A stretch of DNA of 64,000 nt, from the NCBI RefSeq assembly GCF_007990505.1, contig NZ_AP019822.1, positions 372,001-436,000 of the forward strand, in the 5' to 3' direction. Positions 13,984-28,452 of the stretch are shown in pieces. Origin of the DNA: Pseudoleptotrichia goodfellowii (GTDB lineage Bacteria > Fusobacteriota > Fusobacteriia > Fusobacteriales > Leptotrichiaceae). Below the pieces are notes generated by a model, which did no database searches, had not been told where the DNA came from, and worked only from the letters and a program-made list of their open reading frames with translations. Every line of letters starts with the position of its first letter. Within the stretch, counting starts at the first letter, position 1. Position numbers and translations under genes: made by a program.

Positions 13984-15807
13984 ATGTCAGTAAGAAAACA
14001 CAAAAATATTATTAAAGGGATATCAATCGCTTTAATTATAGCATTTGCACTTTCAATGGTATATGCAGGATGGAATTTCCTGAAAAATAATGTGTTCATT
14101 GAAAGAAAAAAAGTGATAGCCGAAGTAAACGGAGAAAAAATTTATGCAGATGATATGGAAAAGAGTTATGCGGATCTCAGTTCAAGACTTGATTCCATAG
14201 TTGCACAAAGAAAACAGCAAATAGCTCAGTTAGGAGGAAATCCTGATAATTTTAAATCATTACCTGAAGAACTGTTGAGAGAGTATCTTTTAAAAGGATT
14301 GATTGATCAGAAACTTCTTTTGTCCTCAGCTAAAGATTTGAAGGTAAAAGTGAGTTCAGCGGATATTGATAAAATAGTCGAAAACGACCAAAAACAGGCA
14401 GGCGGAAAAGAAAATTTTATTAGACTTTTAGGTACGAACGGTTATAATTTGACTACTTATAAAGAATTTATAAGAGATAAAATGTTACTTGAAAAAGTAG
14501 CGGAAAAGATAGAAAGTTCTTCAAAAATAAGTGATGAAGAATTGAAAAAAGCATACGAAAGATATAAATACTTCAATTTTCAGGATCAGACATTTGAAGA
14601 AGCAAAACCTCAGTTAATTGAAACTTTAAACGGTGACAATGAACAGATGCTTATAAGTTCTTATTTAGTAAAAGCGTGGAAAAATGCCAAAATAAAAATA
14701 AAAAATGATGATGTGAAAAAAATAGATTATAAAAAAATGTACGAAAATATAACTAAAACTATAGTTGAAAAAGACGGATATAAATTTGAAGGCGGCTCTT
14801 TAAACGAAAAAATAATTACAATGTTTGTAAATTCCGAAAACGGATACAGCGAAGCTTTAAGAGAAGAGGCTAAAAAATCTTTGGAATCCGATTTGAATAA
14901 ATTGATAGAGATAGCTAAAAAAGCTAAAGCTGCAGGAATAAAAGCTTCTCCTGAAGCTGCGGGGATACAGGAATTGAATGATTATGCAAAAAAATACTAC
15001 AGTTATTTAATAGATACTTATAAACCTACTGAACAGGCGATGCTTGAAAGATTTAATTCTAAAAGAGAAACTTATAATATACAGAATACAATTGCAGGAC
15101 AGGTTGTAGGAGATTATTTCCAACCTTCAAAAGCTGATTTTGACGAAGTTAAAAAGAAAGCGGAAGAATTGATTAAAACAGTAAATGTTGAAAACTTCGG
15201 ACAAAAAGCCAAAGAATTAAGTCAGGATCCGGGATCCAAAGATAACGGAGGACAACTGGGAGTCATTGATTTATCGGGAATGGTTCCGGAATTTGCCGAA
15301 GCTGTTAAAAAAGCCGAAAAAGGTAAAATAGTAGGGCCTGTAAAAACACAGTTCGGATATCATATTATTTATGTTGAAGATAAAGATTCTTCAAACAGCG
15401 ATAAAGCAAAAGTAAGTCATATATTACTTACACCTTCTGTATCCGAAGCTACAAAACAGGAACTTATAAAGAAAATGAAAACTTTAAAAGATGAACTTAC
15501 AGCTAAAAAAGTTACTTGGCAGCAAGTAAATACTCAGGATAAGTATAAATTTGAAATAAAGGAACAGTTTAAAAAATTGACTAAATCTCAGCCAATTCCG
15601 GGAGTAGGAAAATATGACTCGGAATTAAGTAATAAACTGTTTGCTTCAAAAGTCGGAGATATAATCGAACATCAAACTGAATACGGTTATTTCCTTTTGA
15701 GTAAAATATCCGAAGTGCCGTTTAAAGAAGTTACATTTGACAGTGTAAAGGAAAGAATAAGACTTGAACTTGCTTTTGAGCATGTAAATGAAGAAATTGA
15801 AAAATAG
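13984..15807 (+). CDS. Membrane-anchored SurA/PpiD-type peptidyl-prolyl isomerase chaperone
   Basis: A 607-residue protein. ATG 13984 has TAGGAGG just before it; the longer frame from 13924 does not. Residues about 12-30 (ISIALIIAFALSMVYAGW) are a signal anchor. Residues 40-170 match the SurA N-terminal chaperone domain (VIAEVNGEKIYADDMEKSY). Two parvulin (PPIC) units follow: one complete near residues 375-470 (FGQKAKELSQDPGSKDNGG, TQFGYHIIYVED) and a second, partial one near 480-590 (ITEYGYFLLSKI-like ending). It would fold envelope proteins in the periplasm. PpiD topology with SurA-like content; the exact family is uncertain. Confidence 0.82.
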   Translation: MSVRKHKNIIKGISIALIIAFALSMVYAGWNFLKNNVFIERKKVIAEVNGEKIYADDMEKSYADLSSRLDSIVAQRKQQIAQLGGNPDNFKSLPEELLREYLLKGLIDQKLLLSSAKDLKVKVSSADIDKIVENDQKQAGGKENFIRLLGTNGYNLTTYKEFIRDKMLLEKVAEKIESSSKISDEELKKAYERYKYFNFQDQTFEEAKPQLIETLNGDNEQMLISSYLVKAWKNAKIKIKNDDVKKIDYKKMYENITKTIVEKDGYKFEGGSLNEKIITMFVNSENGYSEALREEAKKSLESDLNKLIEIAKKAKAAGIKASPEAAGIQELNDYAKKYYSYLIDTYKPTEQAMLERFNSKRETYNIQNTIAGQVVGDYFQPSKADFDEVKKKAEELIKTVNVENFGQKAKELSQDPGSKDNGGQLGVIDLSGMVPEFAEAVKKAEKGKIVGPVKTQFGYHIIYVEDKDSSNSDKAKVSHILLTPSVSEATKQELIKKMKTLKDELTAKKVTWQQVNTQDKYKFEIKEQFKKLTKSQPIPGVGKYDSELSNKLFASKVGDIIEHQTEYGYFLLSKISEVPFKEVTFDSVKERIRLELAFEHVNEEIEK

Positions 15808-15893
15808 AAATGAAAAATAAAATTTTCTTTTGAAAATAAACAGACATTGTGATATAATCAAAGAGTAAAATAAATAAAAATTATTGGAGGTAA

Positions 15894-17204
<1,311 letters not shown>

Positions 17205-17224
17205 TTTTAAGAATTATAAATAGA

Positions 17225-17267
17225 AGAGTCGGCTCGAATTATAAAATTCAGTTCGACTCTTTTTTTA
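17225..17267 (+). terminator. Terminator of eno
   Basis: Stem AGAGTCG / CGACTCT with a nested GAATT/AATTC pairing, followed by seven T. Confidence 0.9.
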
Positions 17268-17296
17268 AAATTAATATTTTAATATACAAATATTTA

Positions 17297-17325
17297 TTGA
17301 CAATAAAAACTATTTGTATTAAAAT
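17297..17325 (+). promoter_or_regulatory. Promoter of tpx
   Basis: TTGACA followed after 17 nt by TAAAAT, about 50 nt upstream of the start. Confidence 0.55.
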
Positions 17326-17376
17326 AAAAAGACAATAAAAATTACGTTTAAAGATAAATTATTAGAGAGGAGAAAT

Positions 17377-17895
17377 ATGATGACAGAAAGAAAAAATGTT
17401 GTTACATTTAAAGGAACTCCGATTACATTATTGGGGGAAGAAGTAAAAGTAGGAGATAAAGCAAAAGATTTTACAGTTTTGGCAAATGATTTGAAAGAAG
17501 TTAAATTGAGTGACTATAAAGGAAAAGTAGTTATAATTTCAGTGTTTCCTTCTGTAGATACAGGAGTTTGTGCTTTACAGACTACAAGATTTAATCAGGA
17601 AGCGGCTAAATTTCCTGAAGATATTCAGTTATTGACAGTTTCGGCTGACTTGCCTTTCGCTTTAGGAAGATTTTGTGCGGATAAAGGGATAGAAAATGCA
17701 TTAACGACATCTGATCATAAAGAACTGGATTTTGGATTGAAATACGGCTTTGTTATAAAAGAATTAAGACTTCTTGCGAGAGGAACTGTAATTGTTGATA
17801 AAGAAGGAAATGTAAAATATGTGGAATATGTTTCCGAAATAGGAGAACATCCTGATTATGATAAAGCTCTTGAAGTAGCAAAATCATTAGTTTAG
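17377..17895 (+). CDS. tpx: Thiol peroxidase (2-Cys peroxiredoxin, Tpx)
   Basis: A 172-residue protein of Tpx size. Peroxidatic Cys is in SVDTGVCALQTTRF (residue about 61) and resolving Cys in GRFCADKGIENALT (about 95), the spacing typical of atypical 2-Cys Tpx. It reduces hydrogen peroxide and organic peroxides with thioredoxin. Start could be either of two adjacent ATGs (17377, 17380) after GAGAGGAG. It is monocistronic between a promoter and a terminator shared with the convergent protease gene. Confidence 0.95.
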   Translation: MMTERKNVVTFKGTPITLLGEEVKVGDKAKDFTVLANDLKEVKLSDYKGKVVIISVFPSVDTGVCALQTTRFNQEAAKFPEDIQLLTVSADLPFALGRFCADKGIENALTTSDHKELDFGLKYGFVIKELRLLARGTVIVDKEGNVKYVEYVSEIGEHPDYDKALEVAKSLV

Positions 17896-17929
17896 TTTTT
17901 TGAGTTGTTGGAGTTAATATTCAAAATAT

Positions 17930-17953
17930 CGAGGGCAATAAGCCCTCGTTTTT
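17930..17953. terminator. Bidirectional terminator between tpx and the HtrA gene
   Basis: Perfect 7-bp stem CGAGGGC / GCCCTCG with a 5-nt loop and TTTTT on the plus side; it lies in the short convergent spacer. Confidence 0.85.
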
Positions 17954-17959
17954 ATAAAA

Positions 17960-19099
17960 TTATCTTTGCTGTATTTTAGGGGAAGATTCCAAAGTAACAT
18001 TTACATTCATAGTTTGAGAATTTCTTATTATTTGTAAATTTACAGTTTGTCCTATTTTTTTAGCCGCCAATTCACCTATAAAAGAACCGGCAGAATTTAT
18101 AGGTTTATCATTAACTCTGATTATTACATCATTAGCTTTTAATCCTGCTTTTTCCGCAGGTGAACCTGGAACAACCTGAGCTATGTAAACTCCGTTTCCT
18201 GATTTAATATTCAGATTTTTTACTTTCTGGCTGTCAAGATTATCCAAGTAAAGTCCGACATAAGGTCTTTCAAATTTTCCTGTGGAAATTATAGAGTCTT
18301 TTACAACGGAAACAAGGTTGGAAGGTATTGCAAATCCGAGACCTACACTTCCTCCTGAAGTCGAGAGTATGGCTGTATTTACACCTATAACTTTTCCGTT
18401 AATGTCAACCAGAGGACCTCCGCTATTTCCCTGATTAATCGCAGCATCTGTCTGTATAAAGTTTTCTATTTCTTCTATTCCTAAAGAACTTCTTCCTGCT
18501 GCACTTATTATTCCTACAGTCATAGAATCGTTTAATCCTAAAGGATTACCGAAAGCTATTGACCATTGACCGATTTGTATTTTATCTGAATCGGCAAATT
18601 CCAAAGGCTTAAATTTTTCGCTGGATTCTATTTTTAATATGGCAATGTCCACTTCGGGAGAAGTTCCTACGAGTTTTGTAAGATATTCTCTTCCGTCGGT
18701 AAACTTCACATAAATTTCGTCGGCATTATTGACTACATGGTTATTTGTAACTATATAACCGTCTTCGGATACGACAAATCCTGATCCTAAAGAACCCGAT
18801 TCTCTCTTTTCCTGTCCTCCGGAACTCCCGAAAAGCAGTTCTTCTAGGGGATTGTAAGTATTTACTGTAATCGTTTTTTTTGTTCTTATATTAACAATAG
18901 AATCTTTAGCTTCTTTGTATACATTTATAAATGCCCCTTGAGTTTCCAATGCATTTTTATTACTTTTTTCAACTTCCTTTTGGGAAACAGTGTTGTTTTG
19001 ACTGTTATTCTGAGAAACATCCTTTTTTTGTTCTGCAGGCTTTGAACAGCTTAAAATTATTGATAACAATAATATAATAAATGCTTTATTTTTTTTCAT
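17960..19099 (-). CDS. HtrA/DegP-type serine protease, predicted lipoprotein
   Basis: A 379-residue protein. The start is placed at 19099, where ATG follows GGAGGAATT; the longer frame only adds an Asn/Tyr-rich lead without ribosome site. The N-terminus (KKNKAFIILLLSIILSC) is a lipoprotein signal with Cys at about residue 18. A Gln/Asn/Ser linker precedes the trypsin-like domain with His in TNNHVVNNA, Asp in EVDIAILKI and Ser in NQGNSGGPLVD. One PDZ domain follows (YVGLYLDNL, GSPAEKAGLKANDVIIRVN). It degrades damaged envelope proteins. Lipid anchoring is a difference from soluble DegP. One PDZ, so DegS/HtrA-like in size. Confidence 0.9.
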   Translation of the reverse strand: MKKNKAFIILLLSIILSCSKPAEQKKDVSQNNSQNNTVSQKEVEKSNKNALETQGAFINVYKEAKDSIVNIRTKKTITVNTYNPLEELLFGSSGGQEKRESGSLGSGFVVSEDGYIVTNNHVVNNADEIYVKFTDGREYLTKLVGTSPEVDIAILKIESSEKFKPLEFADSDKIQIGQWSIAFGNPLGLNDSMTVGIISAAGRSSLGIEEIENFIQTDAAINQGNSGGPLVDINGKVIGVNTAILSTSGGSVGLGFAIPSNLVSVVKDSIISTGKFERPYVGLYLDNLDSQKVKNLNIKSGNGVYIAQVVPGSPAEKAGLKANDVIIRVNDKPINSAGSFIGELAAKKIGQTVNLQIIRNSQTMNVNVTLESSPKIQQR

Positions 19100-19203
19100 T
19101 TTAAATTCCTCCTTCATTTTTTTGTGATGTAAGATAGTGTAAATAAAATAAATTAAATAGCTATATGAATTTTCTTTGTATTGACTTAAAAATGTAAAAA
19201 AAC

Positions 19204-19239
19204 TTGACGTTTGACATTTGCAAGTATAAAAGTTATAAT
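19204..19239 (+). promoter_or_regulatory. Two overlapping promoters before kdsC
   Basis: TTGACG with TATAAA at 16 nt, and TTGACA with TATAAT at 17 nt, offset by 7-8 nt. The second is nearly consensus. The start codon of kdsC lies 27 nt downstream. Confidence 0.75.
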
Positions 19240-19265
19240 ATATCATCTATAAGTAGGGAGAAATT

Positions 19266-19760
19266 ATGATAAAATTGATTTTGCTGGATGTTGACGGTAC
19301 GTTGACTGACGGAGGAATATACCGTGGAAATAAAGGAGAAGAACTGAAAAAGTTCAATGTAAAAGACGGATATATCATTGTTAATTCACAAAAAGTCGGT
19401 ATAGATTTCGGGATAATAACCGGTAGAGAATCCGAACTTGTAAAAATAAGATCCGAAGAACTGAAAATAAAATATTTGTACCAGGGAATCTCGGAGAAAA
19501 CTCTTATTTTGGAAGAAATAATGGAAAAAACTCTTTTGAAAAAAGACGAGATTGCTTATATGGGAGATGATCTGAATGATCTCAATATAATGAAAAAAGT
19601 CGGATTAAAAGGGGCTCCTCAGGATGCCGTACCGGAAGTAAAAGAAGTGGCTGATTTTGTATCTTCAAAAAACGGAGGAGACGGAGCAGTCAGAGAATTT
19701 ACGGAGTTTATATTGAAAAAAGACGGAATTTGGGAAAAATTTCTGAAAAATTTAAAATAA
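19266..19760 (+). CDS. kdsC: 3-deoxy-D-manno-octulosonate 8-phosphate phosphatase (KdsC)
   Basis: A 164-residue HAD phosphatase of KdsC size without a cap domain. Motif I is LLDVDGTLTDG (nucleophile Asp and acid/base Asp, residues 8 and 10), with IITGRES as motif II, a Lys before it, and GDDLNDLNIM as motif IV. The segment GGIYRGNKGEELKKFNVKDG is typical of KdsC. It removes phosphate from Kdo 8-P in LPS core synthesis, showing that the organism is a diderm with Kdo. Start ATG follows TAGGGAG. No other kds gene lies nearby. Confidence 0.9.
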   Translation: MIKLILLDVDGTLTDGGIYRGNKGEELKKFNVKDGYIIVNSQKVGIDFGIITGRESELVKIRSEELKIKYLYQGISEKTLILEEIMEKTLLKKDEIAYMGDDLNDLNIMKKVGLKGAPQDAVPEVKEVADFVSSKNGGDGAVREFTEFILKKDGIWEKFLKNLK

Positions 19761-19802
19761 TGAGTCAAAATGACAAAGAAAAATAATTGTTTAGGAGGAA
19801 TA

Positions 19803-22307
19803 ATGGGAATAAAGTATTTAGATGCCAAAAGACTTAGAGTAATTTTAATGGGCGGCGGAAAATGGGTAATAAAACATGAAGATATATTAAATGAATTGAA
19901 TGTTTATCCTGTCCCTGACGGAGATACCGGAAGTAATATGGCAATGACTTTAAATTCAATGGTAACCGAATTGGAAAACAACACAAACGAAAAAACTTCC
20001 ATGGAAGATTTGATAGGCGTAGTGGAAGAAGCTGTATTAATGGGAGCAAGAGGAAATTCGGGAACTATACTTTCTCAAGTTATTACAGGTTTTCTTAAAG
20101 GAATCGGAAATAAAATAAAATTACTTCCTGCCGATGTTGCTCAGGCTTTTGAAAGTGCAAAGAAAACAGCATACGGGGCAGTAAGTGAACCTGTAGAAGG
20201 AACTATGCTCACGGTTATAAGAAAAATAGCTGATAAAGCTATGGAAATAGCTCCTTCTATGGATGATTTGGTAATATTTCTGAAGGAAATTACGGAAGAA
20301 GCTAATCGTGCAGTGGAAGAAACACCTGAATTGCTTCCTAAATTAAAAGAAGCGGGAGTTGTAGATGCCGGAGGAAAAGGATTGTTCTTTTTGTTTGAGG
20401 GATTTTATAAAGTTGCGACAGAATTGAATCTGCTTGCAGAATTGCAAAAAGCTCAAGTTAAAGAAAATGAATTTGATAAAACCATAGCAAATATAGATCA
20501 CGATCCTGAAAGTATAAAGTTCCAGTATTGTACTGAATATATAATACTGAACGGAGATTTTGATGTGGAGGAATATAAAAGAAGAGTTTTGGAATTGGGA
20601 GATTCAGCGGTTTTTGCTCAAACATCCAAAAAATTCAAAACTCACATACATACAAACCATCCGGGAAAAGCTTTTGAAATAGCCCTTGAATACGGTCCGC
20701 TTGAAAAAATGAAAGTGGAAAATATGAAATTGCAACATGACAATTTACAAATTTTCAGTGAAAAAGACGAAGCGAAAATATTTAAGAACAACAAAATAAA
20801 TAAAACCGAAAATGCTTATATTATACTTGCAGATTCGGAAAACCTGAAAGACGAATTTTTAAAAGAAGGAGCCGATGTTGTTATTCTCGGAGGTCAAAGC
20901 AAAAACCCGAGCGTACAGGAAATTCTGTCGGCAATAGATAAAGTTGAAAAGACAAACGTTTACGTACTTCCTAACAATAAAAACGTTATAACTACTGCAA
21001 AAATGGCAGCAGAAAAATCAGGGAAAAATACAATAGTTTATGAAACTAAAACAATGCTTGAAGGTTACTACTGTTTAAAAAACAGGCAGGACGGGATAGA
21101 AGAAATTAAAAATAATGCTAAAAGAAATTATTCGATTGAAATTACTAAAGCTGTCAGAGATACTAAAGTAGATGAACTTACAATAGAAAAAGACAATTAT
21201 ATAGGTCTTGTAAACGGAAAAATTAAGTATACAAATTCTTCGTTGAAAGAATTAACAGAAGAAATATTAAATTCTCTCATAACTCCGAATACAGTAAAAG
21301 TAGTAGCAGTAGAGGGAAATACCAAAGACGAAGAAGTAAAACAGTTTATATTGGATAAATTAGGCAACATAAAGGTTACTTACATCAACGGAAATCAGGA
21401 AAATTATTATTATTATATTTATATTGAAAATAAAGATCCTAATATGCCTGAAATTGCTATATTGACAGACTCGGTATCGGATCTGTCTAAGGAGGATATA
21501 GAAGGACTGCCTGTTAAAATAGTTCCTTTAAAAATCGATATAAACGGAGAAATATTTAAAGACGGGGAGGAAATTTCGAAAACTGAATTTTGGAAAGATA
21601 TGACTGAAAAAGAATTGGAAATAAAAACTTCCCAACCTTCTCCACAGGAATTTTTAAATGCTTATAACAGATTGTTTGAAAAGGGATACAAAAAAATAAT
21701 TTCCATACATCCGTCGGCTAAATTCAGCGGTACTCTTCAAGCAGCAAGAGTGGGAAGATCTCTTACCAACAGAGAAAATGATATAGAGCTTATAGACAGT
21801 ATGGGAGCTTCTCTACTTGAAGGATTTTTAGTTATAGAAGCTGCTAAAAAATCCATAAAAAGAGAAAGTTACGGAGAAATAATAAATTGGGTAAATTCTT
21901 TCAAAAATAAAGGAAAATTGTTGATTGTAGTTCCGGATCTTAAATATCTTGAAAAAGGCGGAAGAATAGGAAAAGCAAGTTCCGTTATAGCGGGAGCCTT
22001 CCAGCTTAAACCTATATTAACGGTAAGTCAGGGAGAAATAACAGTAGAGAAAAAAGTACTTGGAGAAAGAAATGCTCAAAAATATATTGAAAAATATGTA
22101 AAAGATGAAAGTAAGAAACAAAGTCTTATAGTGTTTACAGGTTGGGGAGGAGGTCCGAATGAACTTGAAAGTATAGTGAAAATTCATTCGGAAATAGGAG
22201 AAAGTTCAAGAATAAGTTTCCCTATACTTAACAGACAGGTCGGAGCTGTAATAGGAGCTCACGCAGGTCCTGTTTACGGAGTATTTGTATTTCCAAGATT
22301 AAGTTAA
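19803..22307 (+). CDS. Fatty acid kinase fusion: FakA (DAK2) plus FakB (DegV)
   Basis: An 834-residue protein. ATG 19803 has AGGAGG directly before it. Residues 1-200 are the DhaL/DAK2 kinase domain: LNVYPVPDGDTGSNMAMT binds ATP-Mg, and MGARGNSGTILSQ follows. Residues 200-550 match the FakA middle and C-terminal parts (FKTHIHTNHPGKAFEIALEYG). From about residue 553 a complete DegV/FakB domain begins (IAILTDSVSDLSKEDIEGLPVKIVPL; SAKFSGTLQAARVG; LIDSMGASLLEG; GRIGKASSVIAG). FakB binds a fatty acid and FakA phosphorylates it for phospholipid synthesis. The two parts are usually separate genes; here they are joined. Confidence 0.9.
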   Translation: MGIKYLDAKRLRVILMGGGKWVIKHEDILNELNVYPVPDGDTGSNMAMTLNSMVTELENNTNEKTSMEDLIGVVEEAVLMGARGNSGTILSQVITGFLKGIGNKIKLLPADVAQAFESAKKTAYGAVSEPVEGTMLTVIRKIADKAMEIAPSMDDLVIFLKEITEEANRAVEETPELLPKLKEAGVVDAGGKGLFFLFEGFYKVATELNLLAELQKAQVKENEFDKTIANIDHDPESIKFQYCTEYIILNGDFDVEEYKRRVLELGDSAVFAQTSKKFKTHIHTNHPGKAFEIALEYGPLEKMKVENMKLQHDNLQIFSEKDEAKIFKNNKINKTENAYIILADSENLKDEFLKEGADVVILGGQSKNPSVQEILSAIDKVEKTNVYVLPNNKNVITTAKMAAEKSGKNTIVYETKTMLEGYYCLKNRQDGIEEIKNNAKRNYSIEITKAVRDTKVDELTIEKDNYIGLVNGKIKYTNSSLKELTEEILNSLITPNTVKVVAVEGNTKDEEVKQFILDKLGNIKVTYINGNQENYYYYIYIENKDPNMPEIAILTDSVSDLSKEDIEGLPVKIVPLKIDINGEIFKDGEEISKTEFWKDMTEKELEIKTSQPSPQEFLNAYNRLFEKGYKKIISIHPSAKFSGTLQAARVGRSLTNRENDIELIDSMGASLLEGFLVIEAAKKSIKRESYGEIINWVNSFKNKGKLLIVVPDLKYLEKGGRIGKASSVIAGAFQLKPILTVSQGEITVEKKVLGERNAQKYIEKYVKDESKKQSLIVFTGWGGGPNELESIVKIHSEIGESSRISFPILNRQVGAVIGAHAGPVYGVFVFPRLS

Positions 22308-22347
22308 ATTATTAAAAAGAGAAATATGTTGAAAAGAGGGATTGCTT

Positions 22348-23076
22348 TTGAAGTTCACAGTTTTTGAAGAAATAGATTCTACTAATGATTATTTGAGAAA
22401 AAATCATAAAATAGAAGAATTTGAAGTTATAATTGCGAAAAGACAAACAGCCGGAAGAGGAAAAAGAGGGAGAGTGTGGATTTCCGACGAGGGAGCTGCA
22501 CTCTTCTCGTTTTCGGTAAAAGATAAGGAAAATTTACAGGAAAAAATAACGATTTTCAGTGGATATACAGTATATGAAATTTTGAAAAAATATATAGATG
22601 AAAATCTTAAAAATGATGATTTTTCTGAAAATCTGAAGTTTAAGTGGCCAAATGACATTTACTATCAAGACAAAAAAATATGCGGAATTTTATGTGAAAA
22701 AATAAGAGAAAACATAATAATAGGAATAGGAATAAACATAAATAATAATGATTTCGGTATATTTCAGGAAAGGGCAGTTTCTCTTTCGGAAATATGCGGG
22801 ATAAAGTTTTCTGTAGAAGAAATAATAAAAGAAATTGTTTTTTTGTTTGAAAAAGAATTTACAAACCTGAATAAGGAATGGGAAAGAATACTTGAGAAGA
22901 TAAATGAAAAAAGCTATTTAAAAGATAAAATAATAAAAATAAAAAAAGAAAATAAATTGGGAGAAAAAATATACAGATTTCTCCGTATAGACAGAGCAGG
23001 AAAAATTTGTCTAATAGGAAAAGGGGATACAGAAGAATCAAAATTTGAATCGCTTGATTTTGAAGTGATTTTGTAA
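22348..23076 (+). CDS. birA: Biotin--[acetyl-CoA carboxylase] ligase (BirA without repressor domain)
   Basis: A 242-residue protein starting at TTG 22348, which has AGAGGG at correct distance; TTG 22342 is too close to it. The catalytic signature is clear: EEIDSTNDYL, then KRQTAGRGKRGRVWIS (biotin-AMP loop), KFKWPNDIYYQDKKICGILCE and IGIGININN. It attaches biotin to carboxylase carrier domains. The N-terminal winged helix of repressor-type BirA is absent, so it is a monofunctional ligase. It follows the fatty-acid kinase fusion by 40 nt, consistent with a lipid theme. Confidence 0.93.
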   Translation: MKFTVFEEIDSTNDYLRKNHKIEEFEVIIAKRQTAGRGKRGRVWISDEGAALFSFSVKDKENLQEKITIFSGYTVYEILKKYIDENLKNDDFSENLKFKWPNDIYYQDKKICGILCEKIRENIIIGIGININNNDFGIFQERAVSLSEICGIKFSVEEIIKEIVFLFEKEFTNLNKEWERILEKINEKSYLKDKIIKIKKENKLGEKIYRFLRIDRAGKICLIGKGDTEESKFESLDFEVIL

Positions 23077-23159
23077 ACTCAATATATAGTGATATAGTTT
23101 TTATAAATTACAAAGATATAGAGATGAAAAATTTTTTTCAAAATTTTTTCAGAAATATC

Positions 23160-23191
23160 TTGACAAAGGGTAATAAATTTGGTAATATAAT
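23160..23191 (+). promoter_or_regulatory. rRNA operon promoter region
   Basis: TTGACA at 23160, and TAATAT (17 nt) or TATAAT (20 nt) downstream. It is followed by an untranslated leader of about 110 nt before the mature 16S start. Confidence 0.6.
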
Positions 23192-23240
23192 TTTTGTCAA
23201 TTACGGGAGTGTAGTTGGCGAGGACAATGAAAACATGAGA

Positions 23241-23257
23241 AGAAGAAGCAAAGATGT
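23241..23257 (+). other. 16S processing stem, 5' arm
   Basis: AGAAGAAGCAAAGATGT can pair over 16 bp with 24831-24846, downstream of 16S, with one bulged C. Such stems bracket 16S in the primary transcript and are cut by RNase III. Confidence 0.7.
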
Positions 23258-23302
23258 GAAAAGATGAAATAATGGTGAAATAAAGGAAATATAGAGATAT
23301 AT

Positions 23303-24814
<1,512 letters not shown>

Positions 24815-24830
24815 CTAAGGAGAAAAGAAA

Positions 24831-24846
24831 ACATCTTTCTTCTTCT
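24831..24846 (+). other. 16S processing stem, 3' arm
   Basis: ACATCTTTCTTCTTCT, complementary to 23241-23257 with one bulge. Confidence 0.7.
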
Positions 24847-24872
24847 TGTGTTTAAAAGCTTTAAGGGATTGA

Positions 24873-24949
<77 letters not shown>

Positions 24950-24972
24950 AGGTTTTTTAAAGGTGATTGTAT

Positions 24973-25048
24973 GGGGATATAGCTCAGTTGGGAGAGCGCT
25001 GCCCTTGCAAGGCAGAGGTCAGCGGTTCGAACCCGCTTATCTCCACCA
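24973..25048 (+). tRNA. tRNA-Ala (TGC)
   Basis: 76 nt. Acceptor GGGGATA pairs with TATCTCC; anticodon loop CTTGCAA gives TGC; T arm GCGGTTCGAACCCGC; encoded CCA. Second spacer tRNA. Confidence 0.97.
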
Positions 25049-25061
25049 AGAGTGAAAAAAG

Positions 25062-25083
25062 GACAATGAGAAATGAATAGTAG
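25062..25083 (+). other. 23S processing stem, 5' arm
   Basis: A 22-nt segment (GACAATGAGAAAT... ) pairs without gaps to 28031-28052 beyond the 23S end, with one G-U. It is the expected RNase III stem around 23S. Confidence 0.8.
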
Positions 25084-25100
25084 GTAAAAGAGTTACAATG

Positions 25101-28018
<2,918 letters not shown>

Positions 28019-28030
28019 ACTTCTTTACTA

Positions 28031-28052
28031 CTACTATTTATTTCTCATTGTC
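28031..28052 (+). other. 23S processing stem, 3' arm
   Basis: Complement of 25062-25083; begins CTACTATTTATTTCTC. It lies between 23S and 5S. Confidence 0.8.
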
Positions 28053-28062
28053 TTTATATTCA

Positions 28063-28178
28063 GTTTGGTGATCTTAGCAACAGGGATACACCCGGTTACA
28101 TTTCGAACCCGGCAGTTAAGTCTGTTTACGCCTAAAATACTTAGATTTACTTCTAGGGAAAATCGGTAATCGCCAAAC
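28063..28178 (+). rRNA. rrf: 5S ribosomal RNA
   Basis: About 116 nt. GTTTGGTG at the 5' end pairs with CGCCAAAC at the 3' end; the central CATTTCGAACCCGG and AGTTAAG segments are diagnostic. It lies 45 nt after 23S. Confidence 0.95.
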
Positions 28179-28192
28179 TTTTTCTTTTTTGC

Positions 28193-28269
28193 GTCTCCGT
28201 AGCTCAGTCGGTTAGAGCATTTGGCTGTTAACCAAAGGGTCGTTGGTTCGAATCCATCCGGGGACGCCA
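28193..28269 (+). tRNA. tRNA-Asn (GTT)
   Basis: 77 nt. Acceptor GTCTCCG pairs with CGGGGAC; anticodon loop CTGTTAA gives GTT; encoded CCA. Follows 5S. Confidence 0.95.
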
Positions 28270-28319
28270 TTTTTTTTGTTTGTTTTTTTATTTGAAATGT
28301 GATAAAATTATTAAGAGGT

Positions 28320-28396
28320 GCATTCGTAGCTCAACTGGATAGAGCGTCTGACTTCGGATCAGAAGGCTTGGGGTTCGATTCCTCACGAGTGCGCCA
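28320..28396 (+). tRNA. tRNA-Arg (TCG)
   Basis: 77 nt. Acceptor GCATTCG pairs with CGAGTGC; anticodon loop CTTCGGA gives TCG; encoded CCA. The 50-nt spacer before it contains a T-run and GATAAAAT, so it may have its own promoter. Confidence 0.93.
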
Positions 28397-28452
28397 TGTT
28401 TTTATATATTAAAGTGTTATTTGAAGAGTGTGAGTTTTAAATCGGGGGAAAT

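Noticed and set aside
28034-28270. Minus-strand frame encoding MASPDGFEPTTLWLTAK...
   Set aside because: It is the antisense of 5S and tRNA-Asn. Such FEPTT/NRLSYG peptides are well-known artefacts of tRNA genes.
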